A DNA stretch of 58,448 bases, taken from positions 1 through 58,448 of the forward strand of contig NZ_KV880644.1 in assembly GCF_001907695.1 (NCBI RefSeq), read 5' to 3'. The translations under genes and the position numbers were made by a program. The notes beneath the pieces were generated by a model, which saw only the letters and a program-made list of their open reading frames with translations, was not told the origin of the DNA and made no database searches. Below, in pieces: positions 35,205 through 44,700 of this stretch (positions are counted from its first letter, which is position 1; each line of letters starts with the position of its first letter). The DNA comes from Thalassospira sp. TSL5-1. Lineage in GTDB: Bacteria; Pseudomonadota; Alphaproteobacteria; Rhodospirillales; Thalassospiraceae.

Positions 35205-36319
35205 ACACTCCTGCGTCCGCATCCCATAATGCCGCCATTGACGATGAAACCGCCCCGATTTATCAGGCGCGGCCTTTGTCTGCGCATATCTGGGTGCTGA
35301 TCATCACGCTTTTGTCCATTGCGATGTCGGTCGCCGTTTTCTTTGCCTTTGCCACATCAATGTATCCCTGGCCCATCCTGGCGGGGCTTCATGTCGCATC
35401 AGCAGTCGTTCTGGCGTTATTATGTTACTGGAAGGCCCGCAAAAGATATTTCATTCGTGAATATAGCGTGCTGGCGGCGGGCTATCTGTTTTGTGGTTTT
35501 CTGGGGGCAGCAGGGGGACTGCTTCTGGTCATCATTTCCATTCTAACCCGCAACGATACCTGGCGGTTTCGCGAATGGTATATGGCTCTTTTCCCTGCCG
35601 ATCATGCCAGTTCCGCCGAAAACCTTTACGGCCAGCTTATTTCCGGCAGCCGCACCGTGGGCCCCGAACACAGCGTCACCGTTTATACCGATCTGATGCA
35701 GGAAGCCGATACCGAGGAAAAACTGGCAATTGTAACCCTGGTATCACGCTATTTCCGGCCCGATTTTGCCAATGTCATTATCATGGCCATGAATGATGAC
35801 GACCCGACGGTGCGCGTTCTGGCGGCCTCGGCAAAGGCGCGCATTGAAAACCGCTTTTTGGCAAATGTGCTGAAAATTCAGGACACCATTCGCAAGAAAC
35901 CCGATAATTTCGACGCCAAAATGGCACTGGCAACCCTGTATGACGATTATGCCTTTACCGGCCTTCTGGACCGCGAACGCGAAACCGAAAACCGTAAACT
36001 GGCCCTTGAAACCTATGAACAATGCCGGCGGGAAAAGCCCGATGACGCCACCCCGCCCTACCGCATCGGTCGCCTGCTCAACCGGCAGCGTGACTTTGTT
36101 GCTGCAGCCAACATGTTTGAAATCGCACTTGAACGTTCCAGCAACAAACAGGCGATTGCCAGCTGGCTGATCGAAGCCAACTACAACGCCAAAAACTATG
36201 ACCGCGTGCACGAATTAATTGCCCTTCATTTCCCCGAAACGACAACGTCACAAAACCAGGTCGTCAGCCCGTACCGGCTTGAAAGCATGGCAATGTGGCA
36301 GAAAGGCTCTGGCGAATGA
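35201..36319 (+). CDS. pelE: PelE inner-membrane TPR protein
   Basis: A 372-residue protein with two or three N-terminal membrane helices (ITLLSIAMSVAVFFAFAT, ASAVVLALLCYW, GFLGAAGGLLLVIISIL) followed by helical repeats of HEAT/TPR character (DDDPTVRVLAASAKARIENR; RQRDFVAAANMFEIALERSS). It matches PelE, part of the inner-membrane synthase complex with PelD, PelF and PelG. It is coupled by ATGA overlaps to both pelD and pelF. Confidence 0.85.
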   Translation: MNTPASASHNAAIDDETAPIYQARPLSAHIWVLIITLLSIAMSVAVFFAFATSMYPWPILAGLHVASAVVLALLCYWKARKRYFIREYSVLAAGYLFCGFLGAAGGLLLVIISILTRNDTWRFREWYMALFPADHASSAENLYGQLISGSRTVGPEHSVTVYTDLMQEADTEEKLAIVTLVSRYFRPDFANVIIMAMNDDDPTVRVLAASAKARIENRFLANVLKIQDTIRKKPDNFDAKMALATLYDDYAFTGLLDRERETENRKLALETYEQCRREKPDDATPPYRIGRLLNRQRDFVAAANMFEIALERSSNKQAIASWLIEANYNAKNYDRVHELIALHFPETTTSQNQVVSPYRLESMAMWQKGSGE

Positions 36320-37839
36320 CGTCCTTGAAAACGCGCGAAGCCGATATTTGCCTGTTACTTGAAGGGACCTATCCCTATGTCGCGGGGGGTGTTTCAAGCT
36401 GGGTGCATGATATTGTCAGCGCCATGCCGGACATCACCTTTGAAATCGTGGCTATTCTCGCCCAGAATACCGGCGAATTTGTCCGTAAATACAAGGTGCC
36501 CGACAATGTCATTGGCATCCGGCATCTTTATTTGCATGAATTGCCCGAAGGACGGTCATTCATCTGGCGAAAAGGCAAACTACGCCACACCACCCGTTCC
36601 CTGCTCGATTTTTTGAATTCCGGCAAGATCGACAATTTCGCCAGCTTTAATCAGGGGGCGAACGATTTGAAACTTGGCAAAAAAATCCTGCTTAACAGTT
36701 ATCCCGGCTGGAACTTCCTGCGCACCTTTTATGACGAAAATTTCGCCGCAACCTCGTTCCTTGATTTTTTCTGGAGCTGGCGGATTCTCATTGGCGGTAT
36801 TTTGGCAACCACCCGCTTCAACCTGCCCAAGGCCCGCTGTTATCATGCGGTTTCAACCGGTTATGCCGGCTTGTTGGCAGCGCGTGCAAAACTCGAATAT
36901 CAGCGCCCGGTAATACTGACCGAACACGGCATTTACACCAATGAACGCCGCATCGAAATTGCAATGGCCGACTGGCTTTATCAAAACCCGATCCCCGATT
37001 ACGACATCAAAAGCCTGGAAAAGGACGTTCGCGCCCTATGGCTGAAGGGTTTTTCGGCCCTGTCAAAAACCTGCTATGCCGCCTGCGATGAAATCATCAC
37101 CCTTTATGAAGGCAACCAGATTTTGCAATTGCGCGATGGTGCCGCCCCGGAAAAAGTACGGGTCATTCCCAACGGCATCGATTACGAGAAATTTTCCGCC
37201 ATCAAACGCGAAAAACAGGACAAAGCCTGTATCGCCCTGATTGGTCGCGTGGTGCCGATCAAGGATATCAAATCCTTCATTCGGGCCATTCACATCCTGA
37301 CCCGTGAAACCCGCAATTTTGAAGCCCTGATTTTGGGGCCAACCGACGAAGACAAGGGATATTTCAACGAATGCCGCGAGATGGTTGAACATCTGGGGCT
37401 GGAGGATGTGGTGATTTTTGGCGGGCAGGTCAATATTGCCGAATATCTCGGAAAAATCGACGTCCTGGTCTTAAGCAGTGTTAGCGAGGCGCAGCCCCTG
37501 GTGATCCTTGAGGGCGGGGCGGCAGGTATTCCGACCGTTGCCACCGATGTCGGAGCGTGCCGTGAAATGCTGTATGGGCAGTCCGATGAAAGCCCGGCTT
37601 TGGGGCAAGGGGGCATTGTGGTGCCGGTCGCCAACCCCAGCGAAATGGCAAAGGCCCTGGCGCAAATCATCACATCCCCGGCCACCCGCGATAAACTGGG
37701 TGAAACCATTCGCAAACGGGTGGCAAACCAGTACAACAAGAAAAACGTGCTGGGCCTGTATGACACATTATACAAAACCGGCCGTGATGCCCCTGATGGT
37801 TATAACGGGCCTCTTCTTCGCACAGAAGGAAACAACTGA
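36316..37839 (+). CDS. pelF: Pel glycosyltransferase
   Basis: A 507-residue cytosolic GT4-type glycosyltransferase that polymerises Pel from a UDP-sugar, the same length as Pseudomonas PelF. The N terminus carries LLLEGTYPYVAGGVSSWVHD, the donor-binding half carries ALIGRVVPIKDIKSFIRAI, and the EX7E-type motif is SEAQPLVILEGGAAGIPTVATD. The donor in Pseudomonas is UDP-GalNAc, which would be supplied here by the epimerase at 45371. Start overlaps the pelE stop, end overlaps the pelG start. Confidence 0.95.
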   Translation: MTSLKTREADICLLLEGTYPYVAGGVSSWVHDIVSAMPDITFEIVAILAQNTGEFVRKYKVPDNVIGIRHLYLHELPEGRSFIWRKGKLRHTTRSLLDFLNSGKIDNFASFNQGANDLKLGKKILLNSYPGWNFLRTFYDENFAATSFLDFFWSWRILIGGILATTRFNLPKARCYHAVSTGYAGLLAARAKLEYQRPVILTEHGIYTNERRIEIAMADWLYQNPIPDYDIKSLEKDVRALWLKGFSALSKTCYAACDEIITLYEGNQILQLRDGAAPEKVRVIPNGIDYEKFSAIKREKQDKACIALIGRVVPIKDIKSFIRAIHILTRETRNFEALILGPTDEDKGYFNECREMVEHLGLEDVVIFGGQVNIAEYLGKIDVLVLSSVSEAQPLVILEGGAAGIPTVATDVGACREMLYGQSDESPALGQGGIVVPVANPSEMAKALAQIITSPATRDKLGETIRKRVANQYNKKNVLGLYDTLYKTGRDAPDGYNGPLLRTEGNN

Positions 37840-39215
37840 TGGCGGGCATTGGCTTTACCCTGCGCAAAATGACGAACCGGGGCGACCTGTGGGGCATCAT
37901 GCAGGCCTATTCCTATTCCGCCATCCTGTCCTCCGGGCCGTGGCTGTTTACCATTCTGGCCCTGGTCGGCATTACCTTTCTGGCGCGTTATCTGGTGTCC
38001 TGGGATGACCTTTTGCTGTTTCGCACCATCATCACCTATAATTTTTCGTTCTCGCTGGTTTTTTGCGGCCCCATCGTCATGGTGGGCACCCGCCTTCTGG
38101 CCGACCAGATCCACGAAGACACGCTGCACCGCGCCCCATCGCTGCTGTTTTCCATGATGCTGGCCTATGTGCTGGTGGTAAGCGCCCCCATGATCTGGCT
38201 TTATGGCTATGCCACCGACATGACACCGGCCCAGCGCGCCGCCGCCATTGCCGGCGGTTATCTGATCGGCCTGATCTGGACCGTTGTGGTCTTTGTCAGC
38301 GCGCTTAAAAACTACGCCTTCGTTTCGGCGATCTTCTTTGCCGGGATGGTGCTGGCCGTTTTTGCCTGCGGGTATTTGCTGGGGGATTATGGCGCGACCG
38401 GATTGATGTGGGGGTTCAATGCCGGCTTGGCCCTGATTTTATTTGGCCTGCTAGGCTGGATTTTTGTCGAATATCCCGCCCTGGCACAGGACCTGGCCTT
38501 TCTACCCCGCGAGGGGCAGCGTTACTGGATCCTCGCGATTAGCGGCCTATGCTACAATATCGCCATATGGGTGGATAAATGGGTGATGTGGCTGCGAGAT
38601 GGCAATGTCGATATCGTGGCAGGCATTTTGCGCACCGCCCCCTATTACGATTCCGCAATGTTCCTGTCCTATCTGTTCACCATTCCGATTTTTGCGGTGT
38701 TTTTCGTGAATATCGAAACATCGTTTTTTGAAAAATATAATCGATTCTACAAATCGTTCCAGAAACATGCCACCTACATGACCATCGACAGCTATCAGCG
38801 CGAAATCGTCAATTTCACGCTGCTCAGTCTCCGAAATCTGGCGGTATTAACAGGGCTTCTTGCCATTCTGATCGTGCTTTCCGCCCCCTTCATCCTTGAA
38901 ACCATGAATATCCCGTTCAAGGAAATCGGTGTTTTCCGCTTTGGCGCGTTGGGGGCCTGCCTGCATGTGCTTGCCATGTTTGCGATGGTGTTTTTGTCCT
39001 ATTTCGATTTTCGCAAACCGGTGATGCTGCTTAACATCATTTTCATGGTCGCCAATTGCACCTTTACCTGGCTTACCGCCGACCATTTTGTGCTGCACGG
39101 AATGGGATATTTTCTGGCTTCCGCCCTCACCTTCAGTCTCGCAATGATCTTGCTGGTCCATAACCTCAAACGTCTGGCTTATGGGGCATTCGTCACCAAT
39201 AACCCGTCGGTCTGA
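37839..39215 (+). CDS. pelG: PelG inner-membrane flippase-like protein
   Basis: A 458-residue polytopic membrane protein with about 12 helices, opening with GIGFTLRKM, the PelG hallmark. It is related to Wzx/MOP flippases and is thought to move the growing Pel chain across the inner membrane together with PelD, PelE and PelF. Length fits the family (456 in Pseudomonas). The start shares a base with the pelF stop (TGATG). It is the last gene of the plus-strand operon. Confidence 0.95.
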   Translation: MAGIGFTLRKMTNRGDLWGIMQAYSYSAILSSGPWLFTILALVGITFLARYLVSWDDLLLFRTIITYNFSFSLVFCGPIVMVGTRLLADQIHEDTLHRAPSLLFSMMLAYVLVVSAPMIWLYGYATDMTPAQRAAAIAGGYLIGLIWTVVVFVSALKNYAFVSAIFFAGMVLAVFACGYLLGDYGATGLMWGFNAGLALILFGLLGWIFVEYPALAQDLAFLPREGQRYWILAISGLCYNIAIWVDKWVMWLRDGNVDIVAGILRTAPYYDSAMFLSYLFTIPIFAVFFVNIETSFFEKYNRFYKSFQKHATYMTIDSYQREIVNFTLLSLRNLAVLTGLLAILIVLSAPFILETMNIPFKEIGVFRFGALGACLHVLAMFAMVFLSYFDFRKPVMLLNIIFMVANCTFTWLTADHFVLHGMGYFLASALTFSLAMILLVHNLKRLAYGAFVTNNPSV

Positions 39216-39280
39216 CCCGGCTTATCTGTACCCATTTACGCCGCGCCATCACGGCTAAAGGCCAGCATACGGTGCATTGC

Positions 39281-39302
39281 AAATTAAAGACAAATCGCTT
39301 TA
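39281..39302. repeat. Solo terminal arm of the structured repeat (copy C)
   Basis: ATTAAAGACAAATCGCTT and its flanks are identical over 22 bases to the right arm of copy A, with no matching left arm or core nearby. The terminal TTA (39300-39302) is the stop codon of the minus-strand glycosidase gene. Confidence 0.75.
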
Positions 39303-40253
39303 GGGAGCGCAATAATAATAATTTTTGCCATCCAGTGCCTGGCTGGCATTGATGCCCTGAAATCCCAAATGGCGCATTTGGCGGCAAAAGGCCGAAATTG
39401 CGGTTTTACGGGTCAGATATTCAATGGCGAATACCGGTTTATGCTGCGCAACATAAGGTGCAAAATAATCGGCATGTTCATAGGTAGCCGGGCTTTCGGT
39501 AATCGCAAAATCCAGCACGTCTGCCAGATCATGGACCATATCAGGTGCGTTTTTCTGGCCAATGGTCAGGCCACGTTTATGCGCCTCAAGCGCCATCCAG
39601 CGGGCGAACCGCAAGGCATCTTCGCGCGTCAGGTTAAAGCCGGTTTCGGTCAGATAACCGTCAATATTATCGGGATCAACCCCCAAAAATCCCTTGGCCT
39701 GGCACAGGTCCAATCGTGCCGTGATGATGGGTGCCAGGCGGGCTATCTGGCGGATATCGAGCCACTTTTCCCCCGGCCATCCCTCGTAATCCCGGCCCAG
39801 CACTGATTTGGGATATTTGGCCGCATCCGGCCGCCAGTCTTCATAAGAACCGGCACTCATATAACAGATCGGATACATCCCGGCATCACGCCAGCGTGCA
39901 ACCTGTCTGGCATCCACATCGAACAGGTCAACATCAATCACCCGGGTCCCGGTCGGGGCAGTAACTTTGCCCTGCAATTGCAAAAAAAACCGCGCATCGG
40001 GCACAGCAATCGGTTTCACAATAATTCTGGCGGCATCACTTGTGCTCCCCCCCGCAGACTGTGCCACCACCTTATCCAACGTGCCTGCCCCGTCAGAGGC
40101 AAATCCCGCTGCCTGAACAGGTTTAAGGGCAGCGGCACCGGCCATTAAACCCGCGCACATAGCCATTGCCGCACATCCCCGCAACGTCTGACGATATCGT
40201 CGATTTCCCGCACCAGCGAGATTGCGCAACGGGCGGGGAAGGAAATGCCGCAT
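39300..40253 (-). CDS. Secreted GH114 endo-alpha-1,4-polygalactosaminidase-like glycosidase
   Basis: A 317-residue exported protein: long basic N terminus, hydrophobic segment (MAMCAGLMAGAAAL) and cleavage near VQA. The catalytic barrel shows the GH114/GH166 features CYMSAGSYEDWRPD, LGVDPDNIDGY (acidic catalytic residues), GLTIGQKNAPDM and VFAIEYLTRK. It matches the hydrolase domain that sits at the N terminus of Pseudomonas PelA, which cuts GalN/GalNAc polymer during export or dispersal. AGGAA precedes the ATG at 40253. Encoded convergently with pelG as the last gene of the signalling cluster, it restores the activity missing from the PelA at 25213. Confidence 0.85.
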   Translation of the reverse strand: MRHFLPRPLRNLAGAGNRRYRQTLRGCAAMAMCAGLMAGAAALKPVQAAGFASDGAGTLDKVVAQSAGGSTSDAARIIVKPIAVPDARFFLQLQGKVTAPTGTRVIDVDLFDVDARQVARWRDAGMYPICYMSAGSYEDWRPDAAKYPKSVLGRDYEGWPGEKWLDIRQIARLAPIITARLDLCQAKGFLGVDPDNIDGYLTETGFNLTREDALRFARWMALEAHKRGLTIGQKNAPDMVHDLADVLDFAITESPATYEHADYFAPYVAQHKPVFAIEYLTRKTAISAFCRQMRHLGFQGINASQALDGKNYYYCAP

Positions 40254-40343
40254 GTAACTGTTTTTTCCTGCAAGAAAGGGGAATGCTGATTGTAAAACGA
40301 AAATGCCTGCTGGCGTATATCGCATTATCGCGCACAAATTCCT

Positions 40344-40727
40344 TTATTGGGATGGCTGCAACAATTTTTCAATTGTTCCCGTCAGAATACGGACATCGAT
40401 CGGCTTTGGCAGGAAAAAATCAAATCCGGCCTGATTGATCGCATCACTATTCTCAACTTCATCGGCAATTGACAGGGCAATTGCCGGAAACCTGTTCACG
40501 CCGTCACAATTACGCATATGCGAAACAAAATCAGCACCAGTCAAAGCGCCTTCCAGATAATAGTCCGCAATGACAAGGTCAAAGCTATCCCGCTGCCACG
40601 CTCTCTCGGCCTCGTCATAACTTGCTGTAATTGTTACCTGATATCCTTCTTTGCGCAAAATAGCCTTTAACAGCGACTGGGTAATCGGTTCATTTTCGAG
40701 AACCAGAATCTTTTTACCGTCACTCAT
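40344..40727 (-). CDS. Single-domain response regulator
   Basis: A 127-residue stand-alone receiver domain: acidic pair in LVLENEPI, phospho-acceptor Asp in DLVIADYYLEG and conserved Lys in FLPKPID. There is no output domain. The ATG at 40727 opens the domain directly. It lies between the diguanylate cyclase and the glycosidase on the same strand, so it may be a second phosphate acceptor or sink for the hybrid kinase upstream. Confidence 0.87.
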   Translation of the reverse strand: MSDGKKILVLENEPITQSLLKAILRKEGYQVTITASYDEAERAWQRDSFDLVIADYYLEGALTGADFVSHMRNCDGVNRFPAIALSIADEVENSDAINQAGFDFFLPKPIDVRILTGTIEKLLQPSQ

Positions 40728-40863
40728 TTTTTCTAACCATCCACTCCACAACGCAGTCCAGCCCTTACGGGCTTGTCTTTATGGGGTTATCCCAAATGTG
40801 TTTTGCACACATTTATCAATAGGTCTTAGATGGTTGCGGTGACAGTAAAAACCAACAGGTCTT
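40728..40863. other. Gap between receiver and diguanylate cyclase genes
   Basis: Contains two hairpins: AGCCC/GGGCT around TTAC with a T-rich plus-strand 3' side (near 40770), and AAATGTGT (40794-40801)/ACACATTT (40807-40814). They could partly separate expression of the two genes. Confidence 0.4.
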
Positions 40864-41790
40864 TTAAAGATTTGAATTAAAAAACGCGCTGTCAAATTTT
40901 ACGACCATGTTGCGCCGGTCATTTTTGGCGCGATACAGCGCTTTATCGGCCTGTTCGATCAGGTGCTCATAATGATCATCAACCGGAATTTGGCTGGCCA
41001 CACCTGCGCTCATGGTCAAAAATCCATAAGGACTCCTGGCATGAGGCAACTTCATTTCCAAAAGCTCGGTCAGCAGATTTTCTGCCACCGACGCCGCCCA
41101 TTTCACAGGCGCGCCCGGCAATAACAGGACAAATTCCTCGCCGCCATAACGTGCGACAAGGTCGCTGCCACGTTTCACCGCCGATGACAGCAGCTTTGCA
41201 ACAGTTTGCAAATACTGGTCGCCCACGCGATGGCCCTGCGAATCATTCAGTGTCTTGAAAAAATCGACATCCAGAAACACCAGTGACACCGGCCTTTGCA
41301 AACGCCACGCACTTTGCCATTCACGACGCAAAACAGTTTCAAATTCAAGCCGGTTGGAAATTCCCGTCAGCCCGTCAATACGCGATTGGCGGCGCAATTT
41401 ATCGGTGGCCTGCTTCAGCGACAAATGTGTTCGCACACGGGCCTGCACAACATCGACATGGATGGGTTTGCGAATGAAATCAACCGCACCGGCATTCAGG
41501 CCGCGCGCTTCGTCATCGGCACTGATACGCCCGGTCACAAATATGACGCGTGCACCAGAATCCATCGGGTGCAGTTGAATCTGCCGACAGACATCAAAGC
41601 CGTCCATATCAGGCAGCGAAACATCTAATAAAATCACGTCAAATTCGTGCTGACTGACCATTTTAAGGGCTTCCGCACCACTTTTGGCGAACATCACCAC
41701 GTCGTAATTTTCAAGCGCAGAAGCCAAAACGCGAATGACGATCGGATCGTCATCCACAATCAGAATACGGCCACCTTCGGCATCATACAT
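40864..41790 (-). CDS. REC-GGDEF response regulator, diguanylate cyclase
   Basis: A 308-residue PleD/WspR-like protein. A receiver domain (ILIVDDDPIV, Asp in VILLDVSLPD, Lys in RKPI) is joined to a GGDEF domain with intact active site GGEEF and, five residues before it, the inhibitory site Arg-Gly-Ser-Asp (RxxD). It should make c-di-GMP on phosphorylation and be product-inhibited. The ATG at 41790 is nine bases after the hybrid kinase stop, so the two are one transcript. The natural effector is PelD, encoded 6 kb away on the other strand. Confidence 0.93.
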   Translation of the reverse strand: MYDAEGGRILIVDDDPIVIRVLASALENYDVVMFAKSGAEALKMVSQHEFDVILLDVSLPDMDGFDVCRQIQLHPMDSGARVIFVTGRISADDEARGLNAGAVDFIRKPIHVDVVQARVRTHLSLKQATDKLRRQSRIDGLTGISNRLEFETVLRREWQSAWRLQRPVSLVFLDVDFFKTLNDSQGHRVGDQYLQTVAKLLSSAVKRGSDLVARYGGEEFVLLLPGAPVKWAASVAENLLTELLEMKLPHARSPYGFLTMSAGVASQIPVDDHYEHLIEQADKALYRAKNDRRNMVVKFDSAFFNSNL

Positions 41791-41799
41791 AAACAATCT

Positions 41800-44700
41800 C
41801 TATTTCGCGACTTCCTCAATCAGCGCAGCTGCCTTCTCAAAATCCAGCGCCTCGACATGCGCCCTGATTGTGGCAAAGTCCCCGCCCGACAACACCCCAA
41901 GTAATTCATCCTGATCTTTGTCGATGATGCGCAACGCTGCAAGGTTATTCGTCGAAAGGGCGAACTTCAGGCGTTTCAGCGCATCGTTTTCCGATGCTCT
42001 ACGCACCGGAAAGTCGTTATCAACCTGGTTCTCATGTTCCGGTACTGTTTTGCCAAAGGCCACCAGCGTTGCCTGCAAGTCGCTTAGGAATTGCGGAAAA
42101 ATCGCGCCGATATTCTCCTTCTCACCCCGCAAGGCCAGGGCTTCAAGTGTCGCGCAGTCATCGGCCAAACGCACAGCACCCACCGCCCCGGATGCCCCTT
42201 TCAGGCTATGGGCGCGTACTTTCAGGGCCTTCAAGTCATCCGCGTCACGCAATGTCACAAATTCGTCGGCAATATTGGCATAAAGCGCACTGAACTGGGC
42301 AGAGAGCGAGTCATAAAGTTCTTCGCTTCCGCCAAGCATCTCAATCGCCTGCACACGGTCCACAACGGGTTTGTCATTGATCATCATCGGCTTGAGTCCA
42401 TCAGTTGCCCCAAAGGAGGACGTTTCACTAAAGGTGGACGACGAAGGCAATATTCCAGCTGTATCTTCGTTGCTGCTATCGCCCGACTTTTCTCCGGCTT
42501 CATTGGCACCTGGAATCGGGATAAATGCACTGTCCTGCGGGGCTGTATCGCCAGGTGTAATCTCCATATCGCGGTGATACATTGCCAAATCACGAATACG
42601 GCGGATCATGTTTTCCGCCTTGAACGGTTTGCTGATGAAACCGTTCATTCCCACGGCAAAGCATTTTTCGCGATCAGATTCAAACACCCCGGCGGTCAAT
42701 GCAACAATCGGCACGGTCTGGTTCCACGGCATTTTGCGAATCTCGCTGGTTGCCTCCAGTCCATCCTTTTTGGGCATCTGAAGGTCCATCAGCACCAGGT
42801 CAAAGTCACGGCCACGCTCGCGCATCACATCAACCGCTTCCTGCCCGTCACCGGCCAGCGCAACCAGCGCCCCTTCATGCTCAAGAATATGTTTTGCCAC
42901 TTCCTGATTGATGAAATTGTCATCCACCACCAACAGGCTCAATCCCTTGAGTGTTTCGGTTCCAATCGTCTGGCGGGTGTTTTCCTCGACCACATTCACA
43001 TCGTTCTTTTGCAAACGGGACGGGCGGGTTTGCGCCGTGACCACGGCATTAAACAGGGCAGATTCCGTTACCGGTTTTAAAAGAATGCCATCCACACTGC
43101 TGATCGAGGAATGACGCAGCAGCTCGTCTTTTTCACCGGCCGTGACCATCACGATAATCGGCATGGCCGATTGTGCCAATCGTGCCCGGATTTCATCGCT
43201 GGCATGAACACCATCAAGGCCCGGCATCCGCCAATCCATCAGCACGAGGTCAAAATAGCGCCCCTGCTGGTGTTTTTCCTCGATCATGGTGACGGCTTCC
43301 TCGCCGGAATGCACGACTGTTGTTTCCCAACCCAGATTCTGGCTGGTTTTTGCCAAAACCTCGCGCGCCAGCGGGTTATCGTCCACGATCAGGACCTTTA
43401 ATTTATCCTGGGTTCCCCCCAGCGATACATCTTCTTTCTTGGCAATTGTGAAGGGCAAAACGACGCGGAAAGTACTACCTACACCGCGCTTGCTTTGTAC
43501 CGAGATTTCGCCTTCCATCAACTCCGTCAGGCGATGGCAAATCGAAAGACCAAGCCCGGTGCCCCCATATTTGCGACTGGTCGAACTATCGGCCTGTTCA
43601 AAGGGTTTAAACAGATTGGCGACTTGCTCGTCATCCATGCCAATACCGGTGTCGCGCACTTCAAAAACCAACGAGATCCGGTCTTCATCCTTGCGCAGCA
43701 AATCCACCGAAATCAGCACTTCGCCACGATTGGTAAATTTAATGGCGTTGCCGGCCAGGTTGATCAAAATCTGTTGCAATCGAAACGGATCGCCCAAAAT
43801 GTGACGAGGCACACTTTCGCCCACCGAAATCAGCACTTCGATATCCTTGCCCGCCGCATTGACCGACATGATCGTGGATAACGAATTCATGATTTCCTGA
43901 AGCGAGAAAACCGTCTTCTCAATCCGGACTTTTCCGGCCTCGATTTTGGAATAGGTCAGAATATCGTCAATAATGCCCAGCAGAAACTTGCCGGAATCGG
44001 AAATCTTGCGCACATAATCCTGCTGTTCGCGGCTCAGGCTGGTATAGCCCAGCAAATGCAAAAGCCCGATAATCGCATTCATCGGCGTTCTGATTTCATG
44101 GCTCATATTCGCCAGGAAATTGGTTTTAACCAGCGCCAGTTCTTCAACCTTTGCCGCTTCCTCGCGAATTTTAGCATTCAGGCGCGAAAGTTCGTCAAAA
44201 TTGCGCTTTTGCAAAATGTCGTAATAAACAAAGGCCATACACCCCAAAACAGCCAGCAAGAACAGCACAATCGAGCCAATCAGGGCGGCCAGCTCAAACA
44301 GCTTCCAGCCTTTCAGGGCCAGTTCTAACGGCCGCGTCAAAACAACGCTGACCTTGCCCCCCAAAACCGGACGGGCCGAAACCATCAAAAGATTACCATC
44401 CCCATCCTTGCGGATATCGGAAACAATGGAATTGGCGACAACGCTATGCGATCCAAGGTCATTATAGGTAGCAGGTTGCCCCGTGCCATTGGCTGCAAAC
44501 GGAATTTTGCCAATCAGTTCGCCCCGGTCATTCATCAAGACAAGACCGTCATCGGGCAGCATCACCCGATGCAGCGGCTCCAGGATCGCCTTTGGATCAA
44601 TTACCGCACCAATAACGCCGCTAAAATTACCATTGGTATCAAAAACCGGCGCCGAAACCAGAACCTGCCACTGGCCGTCAACCCGGCTTTTGGTCGGACC

